Shown one piece after another: positions 50,201 through 61,800 of a stretch of 64,000 nucleotides of DNA. The notes beneath the pieces were generated by a model. The model ran no database searches. It saw nothing but the letters and a program-made list of their open reading frames with translations, and had not been told where the DNA came from. The stretch is taken from the NCBI GenBank assembly GCA_013398275.1, contig VZSE01010057.1, forward strand, positions 693,183 through 757,182, given 5' to 3'. A program made the translations under genes and the position numbers. This stretch comes from Promerops cafer (taxonomy: Eukaryota; Chordata; Aves; Passeriformes; Nectariniidae). The first letter of the stretch is position 1. Every line of letters starts with the position of its first letter.

Positions 50201-53200
50201 ACACCCTTGGAAAAGAAAATTATGTATTAAAGGGTGTACCCCTGAGAGAGAAAGTTCTAATGAAATGTTAGCAGAGCAGCTTCAAACTTGAGTGAGACCT
50301 ACATTGTAGTAAGGCTATTCCAGATGATTATTAACTAATCTATCTGCATTTCTAAAGTCCCCTATTCTCCATGGTACCTACCCTCAGCTTCCAGTTTGAA
50401 AATTAAACAGATATCTAATAGTGAAAATCTGCTGAGGAAAACAAACAGACCTATCAGGAAAGAACTAATTCATAGCACATGCTCCCCCACTGCCACTCCT
50501 GAAAAAGCTCTTCTGCTCTGAACTGCTGACCGGTTTAGGGTTCCCCTGAGGCACACACAGCTTCTTAATTTGAACTGAAAGACAGCTGGGTGTAAAAATC
50601 TCAGTCTGTATATCTCACTTGTCACAGTGGGGTAAGAGCATGATCAGATGAGGAAGTTGAGGAAAAAATCCCCCATGTTGCCACATGGCCAAATGATGCC
50701 CTAACTCCCCAACCCCAGATTTTTGGTGTAAGCAACTGTCAGGTTTGGAACCAACATGATGTTTCAGTGCTGAATAACCCTCTTCAGATACGGTTTGAAA
50801 CACACAACCTCTGCTGTTCTGAATGGGGGCAAAAGAGGTGAAGATTCAGTTTCCTTACCATCCTCTCCTCTCTGACAAACCCCTCCACAGAGAGTCTGTC
50901 CTGACCATTCTCTCAATGAGCTTCTTCCACAGCATCCCATCCGACGTCACCCGGTACCACTCCTTGCACACCAGCTCAGCAGCACACAAAGATTTGGCAT
51001 CCAGGTATGACAGAATGTTCTCAGCAATGTGATCCAATCCCCGAGCTAGGGGAGAACAACAACAACACAGAAAAACATTATTTGCTGGACAGACACGGAG
51101 TTTAAAACAACTCCCCCTGCTAGTACAAAGATACACTCTCCTTCCATCTCCTCTTCCGCATGCAGAGCAGGACCAAATGCACAGAAGAGCATTTGAGGCT
51201 AAGTTCAGGAGTGAGCAGTGTTCTCCAACTTCCTTTGGATATAGCACAACAAGTCATTAAAAATAATAAAGAATCCAAGAAGTCATTCCAATCTATTTCG
51301 ATGGGTTTTAGCACTAGGGGGATATTCTATGGATGGCATTTCCAACTCAGCAATGCAGCCCCCAAAATCTCTCTATATTAGGACCATTTCTCATCTCACT
51401 GCTACAGCTGTTCTCATGTTGCAACGGCTCAAAAGCTGTTTTTGCTAAAGCAGTAGCTTTTAAATGTAATGAAGAAAAAAATATATATTCCCAATGTGTG
51501 CCCTGAAGGGTAGTGGTACCTTTAGACAGGGGGGAGGGAAGGATATGCAGATGCACAGGGACATCAAGAGGGAAGGAGAGGCCATGTAAGGAGAAAGTGA
51601 AGCAGGTTTGCTAATTTCATTTATTTTAGTGGGTGAAGGAAGAATATGCACCAAAAAAATATCATTTGCAAGTATTTCCCAGTGTGAATACCAGGACTGG
51701 CTTTACTTCAACATGACTGGAGTGAAATGTAAAGCAATTGCCTGGTTAGCACCAAGCAGCTCAATGTATTGTCTACATAGGGAAGGTTAGGCTACGTTTC
51801 TTAACCGGATGGATGTAGTCAGTAAAAATGTGCCCTTACCAACTCAAATTTAATCACAATCAAGACTTCAGGAAAACAAGATGCCTTTTAAATGAGAAGT
51901 TGTGCAAATACAGCTTCTCTTGAAGGCTGTTTAACTCACAAGTGAGACACACCACCAAGAGATTATCTCACTTCACAGGTTAAATTTCATACTCTTTGTG
52001 GAAGTTTAGACCACATCATCCCTCAGGCATAATGTTCAGTCCAAGCAAAAATGAAGCATAGCAAATTGGTATTACATGCATCTTCCCTCTGGTTCACATT
52101 TGGGACAAAGTTAAATACGTGTTTTCTTGTTTTTAAAACAACAGCCTCAAAGACCAGGCCCTGCTTGTGAGAGGGAAACAAAAGGCAGTAAGTACATTTT
52201 TACAGTCACACGTCTGGACTTCTGCAAACCCAAACTGGGTGCAACCAGCTGACTTTGATTAGGGCTCACGACACACAAATGGTCCAACCTTTTTTCCCTT
52301 AACAAAAAGATCTCAGAAGTATCTCCCACTGCATGAAAATGAGGCAGTTCAGCATGCCTCCTCCTGCTGCTTTCAAATATACTAAACTTAGAAGACACTT
52401 TGGGTCAGACATTCTGCTCAGCATTTTATGCTTCAATCTTCATCTAGAAAAAGCATGTAAATGATATCAGGCACAACCAGAGAGTGGAGAAAGAGGTCTG
52501 ACATTTCTTATCTTTAGAGACGCAAAATTAGATGTCCACCTGTAAAATGCAAGCATCATCAGCCTTTATTAACTATTTAATCTGAAAAGACATGTACAAC
52601 CACTATTAAAAAAACAAAAAAGTGTTTGTAAATTTAGATTGACTCCACAGCAAATTCTGGAAAGAGGGAGACAACAGTTTAGTGAATGTGAACTGGAATT
52701 TGCAGGAATTCCACAACTGGCAGGGTAGATGGACATCCTGTTGCCCTTTTCCTGAAGCTTTGCTTGGAAATGGCAGATTTTCCAGTCTGTGGTGCTTCCA
52801 GCGGGCTCACAGACATTCACAGGCCCACCAGGACACTTACAAATGCCTCCCTCTATAGTATCCTTACAGGTGGCTTTAAGTCAGCAGCGTCACAGGACAA
52901 ATTAATTTTATATAAGGGGAACGACTGGTGGCTTTAGGAATCAGGGCTACACTGCAACACCTGGGCACCAGTAATCTTCACCCACGTGCCTTTTCTATTT
53001 CATCAGGAGTTGCACTTTAGATCTTGGCTAAAATAAGGTGCTGTAACTACTGCCATGTCCTTAAGTCATCCTTTGCCATTGATACTAGACCCTTTGCAGC
53101 AAAAGGATACTAACGTTTTGGCCTCTCCTCCTCACATTTATGATAAGTGGATGGGCAGAGCCATTCAGGCCTGGTTGCAAACTCAATTTTATTGTTTTGT

Positions 53201-55872
53201 TTCTTAAGAACAGCACAACTCACTGAGGCACGTACCTAAGAAAGCATTGCTTCCTTAAAAAGAGAAAACTCTGCGCACAGAAGATTTTGCTAAATGGATG
53301 TGAAACACGATTAGCCCTTCAGCCCTCTGAACCAACAAGAATGTTTCAGTTATTTCACACATGAAATCCTTATCAAAATGACTTTCCTCATAAAAAATGT
53401 TAAACAGCTTGAAAATGCTAAGCAGAAGCCTTATTTTTCAGAAACTGAACAAACTTCGTTAAGTACACAGTTAAGCTGTATTTTTCAAACAACCTTAATT
53501 CTGTTTGAAGCACTGGGAAAATAATCTGAGCCAACTTCACTCTATATTAGTAAAACATACCCATGATCTAAAATTACCTTTAATTCTGGTCATTCTTTGG
53601 GACCGTGCTAGGAGGACAGAGATAAGATGCCTCATGATTTTGAAGTAGCTTTATTGTTTTATTCAATCAAGGGGGAGAGCAGGAGAGAGAATGAAGTAGT
53701 AAAAATGAAACCAGAGTACTGAACACTTGAGAATTTCAGAAAGCTAAAAAATATTTACAGAGTTTAGGTTTTTTTTTTTTTTCCACTATATGACTTAATT
53801 TAGAATTTTAGGTTCATCACTTTTTCCTAGGCAGTTTCTTACCTTCCTCCCTTCCCATTCCCCTCATTAGAACCTGCTTATACGCAGGACATCCTGCACA
53901 GACTGCAGAGTCTGCACCAGTGTAATTCCTTGCCATTAATTTTCTCCCTTAGAGCTATATATTCACTGGGACATTTGCACTTTGCAAATATGCAAATTGA
54001 TGCACATACATTATTTATGCACACATTTCCCCCAACTATTAAAATACTCCCATATTAGCTGCTTGATTCCTATTTATTCTGCATTCTGATAGAGTAAAAT
54101 CAGCTGCTTGCTGGGCAACTGTGAATAGACCAGTAACAAATATGGTATGGCTAGGAAATTTTGAATGTCTCTAGAAGTATTTATAGCACCTGCCCAAAAT
54201 TCTCAGAAAAAGCCCTGTACAAAGAAATTAACCAAGTGCAGTGAGATGTGTTGATTTCATGGGGTACTTTCATGGGGTTCCATGTAGAAAGACCTGGAAA
54301 AAATGTGTATGTAACTACATGAATACTTCCACTTTAAAAGTGGGGAAACCAATGCAGTTTCCAAGCACTTCCTGTTTTTCTGAAACAGAGCAGCTCCACA
54401 AGTTATAATGCTGCTCTAAGTACAAGAAGATTATTGCCATTGGACTACTAAAAACTAACATAAAGCAGGTACTTAGCATAACTAAGATTTTTTTTTAATG
54501 CTACAACAGCCATTTGATTACTGGGCACAATGAACTTAAAATCCAATGAGTCTACCTATTTAACTTCATAGCAAAACTCCTGCAGTGCCTTTATGCTTTA
54601 TACAATTCACAGTTAAACACAGTTTTTTCCATTTTTTAAGGCTAGAATTTATATTCCATGTTGAGAACTCCCTTCTAAAGAATGATCAAATGACTGGATT
54701 GATCAAATTGCCAAAACTTCAGCACTTCTCAAAATGTACCCACAGAATAAGCTTTTGGCAAGAAACACCTCTCTTCAACTGGCTGTTTAGAGACAACACC
54801 TGTACCACTCCTCGCTCAGGTTCTTCTCAAACTAAAGACCTATGGCATGGGAATGCTAATCTATTAACTATCTATTTATTTATTTATCTATCTACAGAGG
54901 TATGATCTAATGGTCTGAAAAAATATGAGTGAAAGAGCCAGGAATTTCTGTTTGGTTCTGAACTCTATTGCTGCATATATCTGATCTCCCACCACCTTAG
55001 TTTTCCCATCTGTAAGACGGGGCCAATATAAAACTGCATGTACACTACTTGATGTGTGCATTCTGTGAGATCCACCCAGTGCCACATCTGAGAATACCTG
55101 GGATAATATTTTCAATGGAAGGCACTACAAAGGTGTAAAAACCAGAACATTTCCATCTTTTGCTCTTATGCCCTCCACTTCCTATTAGCAATAAACACAT
55201 AATCAAAGCAATGGCTTCAGGAAGTTATTTCAGTAGGAAAGAGAGACAAATATCTAAATAAGAAAAGGGAAAACCTCAGCTGAGCAACCAGAAAGAGTAG
55301 TAGCTTTAATTTAAAAAATTTTCGTTATTCCTGCATCGTTGTGGGCATTAAGAACACAACTACCTGCCCTGTGGCTTGGGATAACTATCCTTACAACACA
55401 TAGATTAGCTATCATTTACTCCTAGACAAACCACGGCGCTGTTAGATCATGCCTTGACATACAGTAGGAACACAAAATATCACAATAAAATATTATTTCA
55501 TACTGGTATAGAGCTTTTAATTCAAAATCTATTATCTGTTTTGCAAACTGACCCTCCAAGAGACCTCTCCAGCAGGGTAGGGTGGAATGGAATAGTTTCT
55601 TGAAAGACAGGGAGCAAGCTCCCTCTGCCTGCAGAAATACCTGGCAGTGCAGTGATGAAGTCCCGCTGTAACATGGGTTTGAGGTATGAGTTTATGTGTC
55701 CATGCTGGTAGTGACACATCTGGGAGATGAGGTGCTCCACAAACTCCACCTGGTCAGACTCGGACCACTGTTCAAAGTACTTGACGCAGAGCTCCTTCTC
55801 CTTCTCATAGCTTGCAGACAGTTTTCTTTGCTTGGGCACAATCATACTGGAAGTGCCATTGGCAAGTTTTGT
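33752..55872 (-). CDS. BTRC: BTRC, beta-TrCP1 F-box/WD40 substrate receptor (3' ten coding exons)
   Basis: Substrate receptor of the SCF (SKP1-CUL1-RBX1) ubiquitin ligase. It binds doubly phosphorylated DSGxxS degrons, as in beta-catenin and I-kappa-B-alpha. Exons, all GT-AG with continuous frame: 55872-55641, 51045-50859, 47286-47190, 46309-46172, 45696-45578, 43258-43009, 42347-42229, 38023-37913, 37304-37226, 33913-33752. Together they give 1494 nt (497 codons plus stop), equal to human residues 109-605. Order: dimerisation region, F-box starting at about 190, linker helix, then seven WD40 blades from about 300 with repeated GH...WD signatures, ending in [11 protein letters not shown]. The last exon reads NDPAAQAE and the F-box exon [19 protein letters not shown]; both are BTRC rather than FBXW11 forms. 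Differences from remembered human sequence are few (for example NAGEM for NTGEM and ESTRS for EPPRS). The first roughly 108 codons and the promoter lie beyond the window. Confidence 0.97.
35206..35271. repeat. Microsatellite (GGGA)n(GA)24 in the last BTRC intron
   Basis: GGGA repeats (about 35206-35226) run into about 24 uninterrupted GA units (35224-35271). On the BTRC transcript strand this is a (TC)n(CCCT)n polypyrimidine run, about 1.3 kb 5' of the last acceptor site. It is probably polymorphic and can form triplex DNA. Confidence 0.95.
49500..49865 (+). mobile_element. Old, degraded CR1-type LINE tail
   Basis: The stretch includes 'GAGGATTTTAAGAACAAGT..GACAAA' and, near the end, 'GGACTAAATGACTTCTCAAG..CCC', which parallel the 3' ends of ancient CR1/L3 elements (GGACTAGATGACCTC...). 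Divergence is high and no coding part remains. It lies in a BTRC intron in the opposite orientation to the gene. Confidence 0.45.
50859..51045 (-). CDS. BTRC: BTRC exon coding the F-box (residues 186-248)
   Basis: The exon starts in codon 186 (donor G|CT split) and ends in codon 248 (TG|G Trp). It contains the whole SKP1-binding F-box, with the [18 protein letters not shown] core, plus the VCKEWYRV and [10 protein letters not shown] helices. An A-to-S change at LSERRGW relative to remembered human BTRC makes this spot like FBXW11, but the rest of the exon is clearly BTRC. A polypyrimidine acceptor (TTCTCCCCTAG) and the GTAAGG donor are well formed. This entry is part of the BTRC CDS above. 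Confidence 0.95.
53925..54145. promoter_or_regulatory. Candidate intronic enhancer with octamer motif
   Basis: Lies in the 4.6-kb BTRC intron between 51045 and 55641. It contains a perfect POU octamer ATGCAAAT (53989-53996), an adjacent ATTTGCA half-site in inverted orientation, TGCACATACATTATTTATGCAC and a TAATTTTC homeobox-type site. It is non-repetitive AT-rich sequence, and function is inferred from motif clustering only. Confidence 0.4.
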
Positions 55873-58800
55873 CTGTAAACAGGAAGGAGAGGAACAACCC
55901 AAATAACACATATGAGAAGAAACACAAGCAGTTGTACAATTTCTTTTAGGGGGTAGACAATGGAAGGCAAGAAGCACTCTGACACATGAAAGCTGTCTGA
56001 GACCACGTATCCCAGCCCGTGCCGTCAGCCCCGGCGCAGCCTGCAGGACAATGCACTGGCTCGTGCCAGAGCTGCACACAAAGGACTCTGGTCAGATGGG
56101 AAACCTTCAGCGACAGTTTAACATAAACACAGCTGTATTTAACATGTAGGCAGTAAAATGCATTTGGATTCCTAATGTACATGTGCCAGTTACTTCAATG
56201 CACCTACAGCAAACTGCATTTGTACTCTGGTTTGTTTTTTTCTATTAAAGAATGGATTGCTGCTGAAATTCACAGGGAATGCATGAAATGGATGAAAAAA
56301 ATTGAATTATACCTCGAGAGCAAAGCCAGCTAAAATACACCCTGACATTTGGTAAATACTTCTTTCACAGAATAAAGTATTTTCAACTTTCTGAGCACTG
56401 TTAATATCTTGTCAGAAGGAGTCAGCTCAAAGAAGAGTTTCAGGGACAAAACAGAACACTGACATTTCAATTTACTACTTGATAGTAAGATATAAATTCT
56501 ACTTTCTAAATGATTTAACTGGAAGAAAAAAATGCACATTTTGCATTGCAAGGGTATCCTTTGTCAAAGTAAGATTAACCGTTTGCTGGGAAATTATTTT
56601 TTCTTATGCTGGTCAAATGGTCTCTATTTCCTGCTGAAAACATATGATTTTCTCTCTTCCATTGCAACAGTTTAACACCAGACAGCATTATAGTAACAGT
56701 CAATATTATTAAATCATTTTTGTTGTCAAAATACACGCAGTGGTTCTTCATTAATTATCAAATAATTAAAACTAACTTACAGATATAAAAACACATAAAA
56801 CACTGAGGAAGGGATGCCATATTTTTGTTCTATGATGATAATTCCAAGCAGCAACCTTGCCAGGGGACCTTATCAAATTTAAAGGAAAAAAATGAATCCC
56901 TAAATCTCTCTGCAAAGATATCTAATGAACTAAAAGAAATGCAACAATTAACTGATTTTACAGGAAAAGGAAAATCAACAAAAAAACCTCTTTTCAGCAA
57001 GTGCCAAAACAGCAGGCTATTTAGAGACCACAAAATTTAGTTACCAGTACTAGATTTGGAATGCAGAAGTTTTTCATTGCTCGGGAATAAATAATTCCTG
57101 ACCTTCAAAACCTCCCAATCCCAATAGGAATCCTGACTTTGGAACACCAAAATCTCGTAATTTGAAAATCCACGTAACTTATCACCACATACATTTCATT
57201 TTCTTGGAGATAATGCACCTAAGTACTCTTTTCAACATTTCTGGAGAGCTGGAGCTTCCTTCACTAGAAAAAGACAGTAAACAGCTGTGATTTTTAACAA
57301 GCAGCCTTTTCTATTTCTGGATTATAGTTTGACTTAAGTTTCTTTGAGACCACAGAACATGGTGATCACACCATCGGTGCTCCATTCTGCTGCTCAGTGT
57401 TTTCAAGTTTACCCCTGCTCCTCCCTGCAAATGTGAGGCTGTGGCTGTGTGTGGCTGTGTCCAGCAGGATCATGCAAGACAAGGACAGCAAGTTACGATT
57501 TCATTCAATCCTCCTGAGGACAGCACTGACTGCAAGCAAGTCACAGAGCCAGTGCTAGGCAGCAGGGAAGAAAAACTCTCTCTTGGGCCAAGAGAAATCA
57601 CTAAAGAGACTGTGGGCATCAAGTCCTGTGTGTGAAAGCTTCTAGCAAAGTCCACAGTAGTTAAGGGCCTGGCAAAAGACTATTAGCAGTGGAGTGGACT
57701 GAACACCTGTGTTAAGGGATTCTGGTAATTTTTGCAGCATTTCAACTGCCTGCAATACAGGCATTCCAGTAAAAATGCTGGATTGAGACAGTGGAGAGAT
57801 GTTATAACCTACAAGCTAAATCTCATTTAATTTCTGATTTTATTTGCTGTGCATCTTACAGAACAGGTTGTCTATACAAAGCATTTTCTAAAAACCTATC
57901 CAACTGTCTTTTAATTTGAGAGACTCTGAAGTCTGCCTAATATGCTGAGTTTGAGTGGAGTGTACAGCTGATATGCAAAGCCGATGAAGGTGCAGCTCCT
58001 TTTACAGGGTGGCACCATGTTCTGGCCTTTCCTTCCCTTCTGAACACCCTTCTCTCAGCAGCCCTCAACTCCCCAGTTACTTCTAAAACATTGGTTTGTG
58101 GTATCAAACAGAAGTTGCAACATCTGCAAATACAAGTCATGGCTTATGTGTGTACAAATAGATGGCTTAGATGGGACAAAACAGATCATTCTGCCTGAAC
58201 TCAGGCTTCTTGGATAGGAATAACGAGTAAATTAAAGAATCCATTTTTAACAGCTCTGGAAGTGAAACACCAGATTTATAAAATGGTTCTGCTAAGAAAA
58301 GCATGTTACAGTGTTTATGTCCAAATTAGTGGACACGAGGACACCATATTTTTTAGGTTCATACTTCAGTTGCATTCTTGTAATGTCAGTTTGAGACCTG
58401 GTTTGCACCCTTGCCTGCTCTGGTTTCCCACCAAAAGGAGCGAGCATAAGCCCAGAGGTGTGCCCAGCAGGTCCTACGGTTTGTGCAAGCAGGGGACCAA
58501 GGGGACAGGACATGCCATGAACACACCAGTTCTGCAGAGTAGAGACAGGTAAACTGACAGGGCTTTCAAATCATTCAAACTACAGTTTAGAACAAAAGTT
58601 CCAGAATTTTAATTTAAAGATTCCTGAAAAATCCACTGGCAGTTCAGTGAAAAAGGCCTATTACTAAAAAAAAGCATCAACAAAACAACATCATCAAGCA
58701 TTTATATTATTGAATCATCTACAGCCTCCTCCTCTCCTGATACAATAATCAGGCCTCACCTGAAAAAGAAAAACCTGTTCCACTTGCCACCCACACCGCT

Positions 58801-61800
58801 AGGGTAAATATCCATCCAAATGCACTGTATACAATCACATCTTTTTAAAAGCTTTACTTCCAAAAATGGCAAAGAAGAATGAGCACTGGTAGTTCATCAT
58901 CTGGGAGGAAATTTGGGTAGAACAGAGCAAACTACTAAGTTGGAACAGATGAAGCTTTACCAACTCCCTTTTCACAAAGCCCTGAGAGGGCTGAGAGGTG
59001 CCCCAGCTGGCTCTGGGCGCCTTGACTCATCTGCAGGAATGGCAGAGGTGTCCTCCAACAATGCTGAGCCTGAGCTCATAAGCTGTGCCAGGAAACCCAG
59101 GGGATTGAGTGCCTCAGGTTGGTACTAGCTCAGGGATCTACGTACTATGCTCCAGTGCAGCCCGTAATTACAAGACCATTTCTCCAAATGGCTACATTTA
59201 ACACAAAGCACATTTGTATGCCCAGTGAAGTAGAAGAGGACTAATATATGAAAGGACTTTAATCTAAATAATGGCTTGCAACTGTAGGAAGGTGCAATAT
59301 TTCAACACGGATAAATAAAGACTGGATAAATCTACTGCTTTGCATATAAAACAAACCAGCAATGGTAAATCACAGCTGTAACCCACATATGACAACTAAG
59401 GTTACCTTAGGTTTTGTTCAGTACAGGGGACCAAGGAGACTCCTAAAGCACAGAAAAAAACCAAAACCATGCCACTTCCCTGACTGTAGTAGAGCGATAG
59501 TGTTTACCCACAGGTATGAGTGGCCACAACTTTTATATGTTTTTTTAAAAAAATTACATTCTCTAGTCATTGCAGAGGACTTAGTTCAGACACCTTTCAT
59601 AGGGTAGATGAATTCAGGTTTTGTGTTTCTCAGTGCAAGAAGACATCTCTTCAAGTCAAAGAGAAACTGCCTCCTAGAATATTAAGAATGGCTTAAATGA
59701 TCCCAGCAACGTTTGGGACCTTCTGAACCTTCAAGACATCTTCACACTGAAGCACTGAAAATACTGAGAGCTTAGACCACCACTGCAAATTTCAGTTTCT
59801 CCCTAGATAAAAGGAAAGGTCTTCTCTTCCACGTTCCAGTACCAACAGGTCATACTAGGCTTCTTCTCTCCTTCCTGGACTCACTGGGACTACAGGCTCT
59901 GACACAGACAAATGTCCTTTACTGCTTCTCTGCAACTGCAGCATTTCACCTCCAATTGCTTGCACCGCCCGTTGTGGTTGAATCACTGATCTAGACAGAG
60001 CCACCTTAACAGGAATTTTGGATGGGTCTTAGTGAAGGGGAGGAAAAAAGAGGACATAATGTTTAATTATAAGAAATGATTGAAATAGGCACAGACATAC
60101 CCCGGGTGCCTCTGCACTGCAGCAAGCTCTAAACTTGTTATCGTTAATGGTTTAAATTTCACTGTGCTAATCATTTCAGGACACAAGCCTTTCTTGATAA
60201 TCTAATGAATTATTCCAACATCCTTCAGCAAAAAAAATCCTCCATGACAGCACTAATTACAAGACGTTTTCCCAGTGCTTATGTAAAATATGACAGAGCA
60301 GCAGCTTAGGGAATTGCAGAAAACTGCTTCTAATTTCCACTGAGAAACTGACAAACACCTCTCTTTCATCTCTCCCAGCTCTCAAGTAAGATTTAACTTT
60401 CTCATTTAGTTAATTACCGAGTGAGGATCATCATTTTCCCGGATCGGAGCGGCACAGAGCCTTTATCGTGTTAACTTGTGAACTTGATCGATGGCTGCTG
60501 CTAAAACTTAATAACTTCACCCCCTGGCAAATTGTAAGATAAATATAATAGGAGAAACTCTGACAGTAAAAACCTGCCAGAAATGAGCGCTGTGTTTATG
60601 TTTCTTTGCAGGCAGCAAAAAAACAACCGACAGCTTATTACTGGGTGCGTGTTACTTATATTTAAAAGACTCCAGGCAGTTAACTTTCTGCGTACTGTTC
60701 AAACTTTATTCACAAGATAAAAGACACTGGGGGAAAAAACCCAAGCAATGGAATGACAAAGAAAGGAACCACGGAGGTGTATGTCCAGGGGCCAAGGAAG
60801 GCGGGGAAAGACAGGAACTTCACAATGAAAGCAAAGCCATGCTTGCCTCTATATCCTGAATATTCTTCAAGACTGACCACATTAAAAATGCCCACAACTG
60901 TGAATCCAAACATGAAACTATTTTCACCAGCAGCAAAAGCTCAGGAATTCTGGATCAAGTTAGAAGCATGTGGGAAAAGCAGAGGGATTAAAAAGTACCA
61001 GCATGGCCACGGGACGATTTGGTTTGATGCCTGAAAAGGTGCTCTTAGCCAGAGAACCTCAGCCCAGCTGGCTTTCCCAAAGTTACTTATGTGGCCATGG
61101 AATTGCTTGCTACTGCCCATGATGAAGTAGCGCTCCATGCCACAACAATGTAACCACAGCAATGTAACAAATATGGTGAAACGGAGCTGAGGTACCTCCA
61201 GCCCTCCATGCTAAAGGCAGAGACAGTTATTTGAGAATCCAGTTCAAAGGGTGTTTTTTGCAGGGCCTAAAGGCAGTAACACCATAATTAAGAGGATACA
61301 GGTTCAATTTCAATGGCCAGCTTCTTCTTCTTTAGGCTTGCAATTACCAAATGCTGCAGAACTGATTCCCTGACTGCCAAGGCTAAGCAAAGAGGAAAGA
61401 AGTTCCTTTGCAGCTCCTCACTGGCAGCTTCCAATAAAAGACCTCCTTTGCTTTGAGAACTGGGGGGTGGTGAGGGGATTGTCTCACCATAAAAAACACG
61501 ATCTCATGAGCCATAGCACCTGAGAGACATGAGTAGGGCAGCCAGCTCCTCATTTTTCTCCTTTGCAGGATGAACCTGCTTTTCCAGTGTTTGAGTTGAC
61601 AGCAAGGCTACAATGCTAGGTCATTAAACAACTCACTCCATTTACTTTTATTTTAAAAGCTCAGTTTAGAATCTACCCATTTCTGCCTGCCTCCATCTCA
61701 CATAACAGCCTCTGTGAGGTTAACCATGGGTTTAGCTCATATATGGACTTACTCGCTCAGTACTGAATTACTTTCCACGCTGCAAAGCTCACTGAAACAT

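Noticed and set aside
33752..55872. Assignment of the F-box/WD40 gene to FBXW11 (beta-TrCP2)
   Set aside because: The C-terminal NDPAAQAE segment and the F-box residues (DAKSLC, EWYRV, DGMLW) match BTRC. FBXW11 differs at these points.
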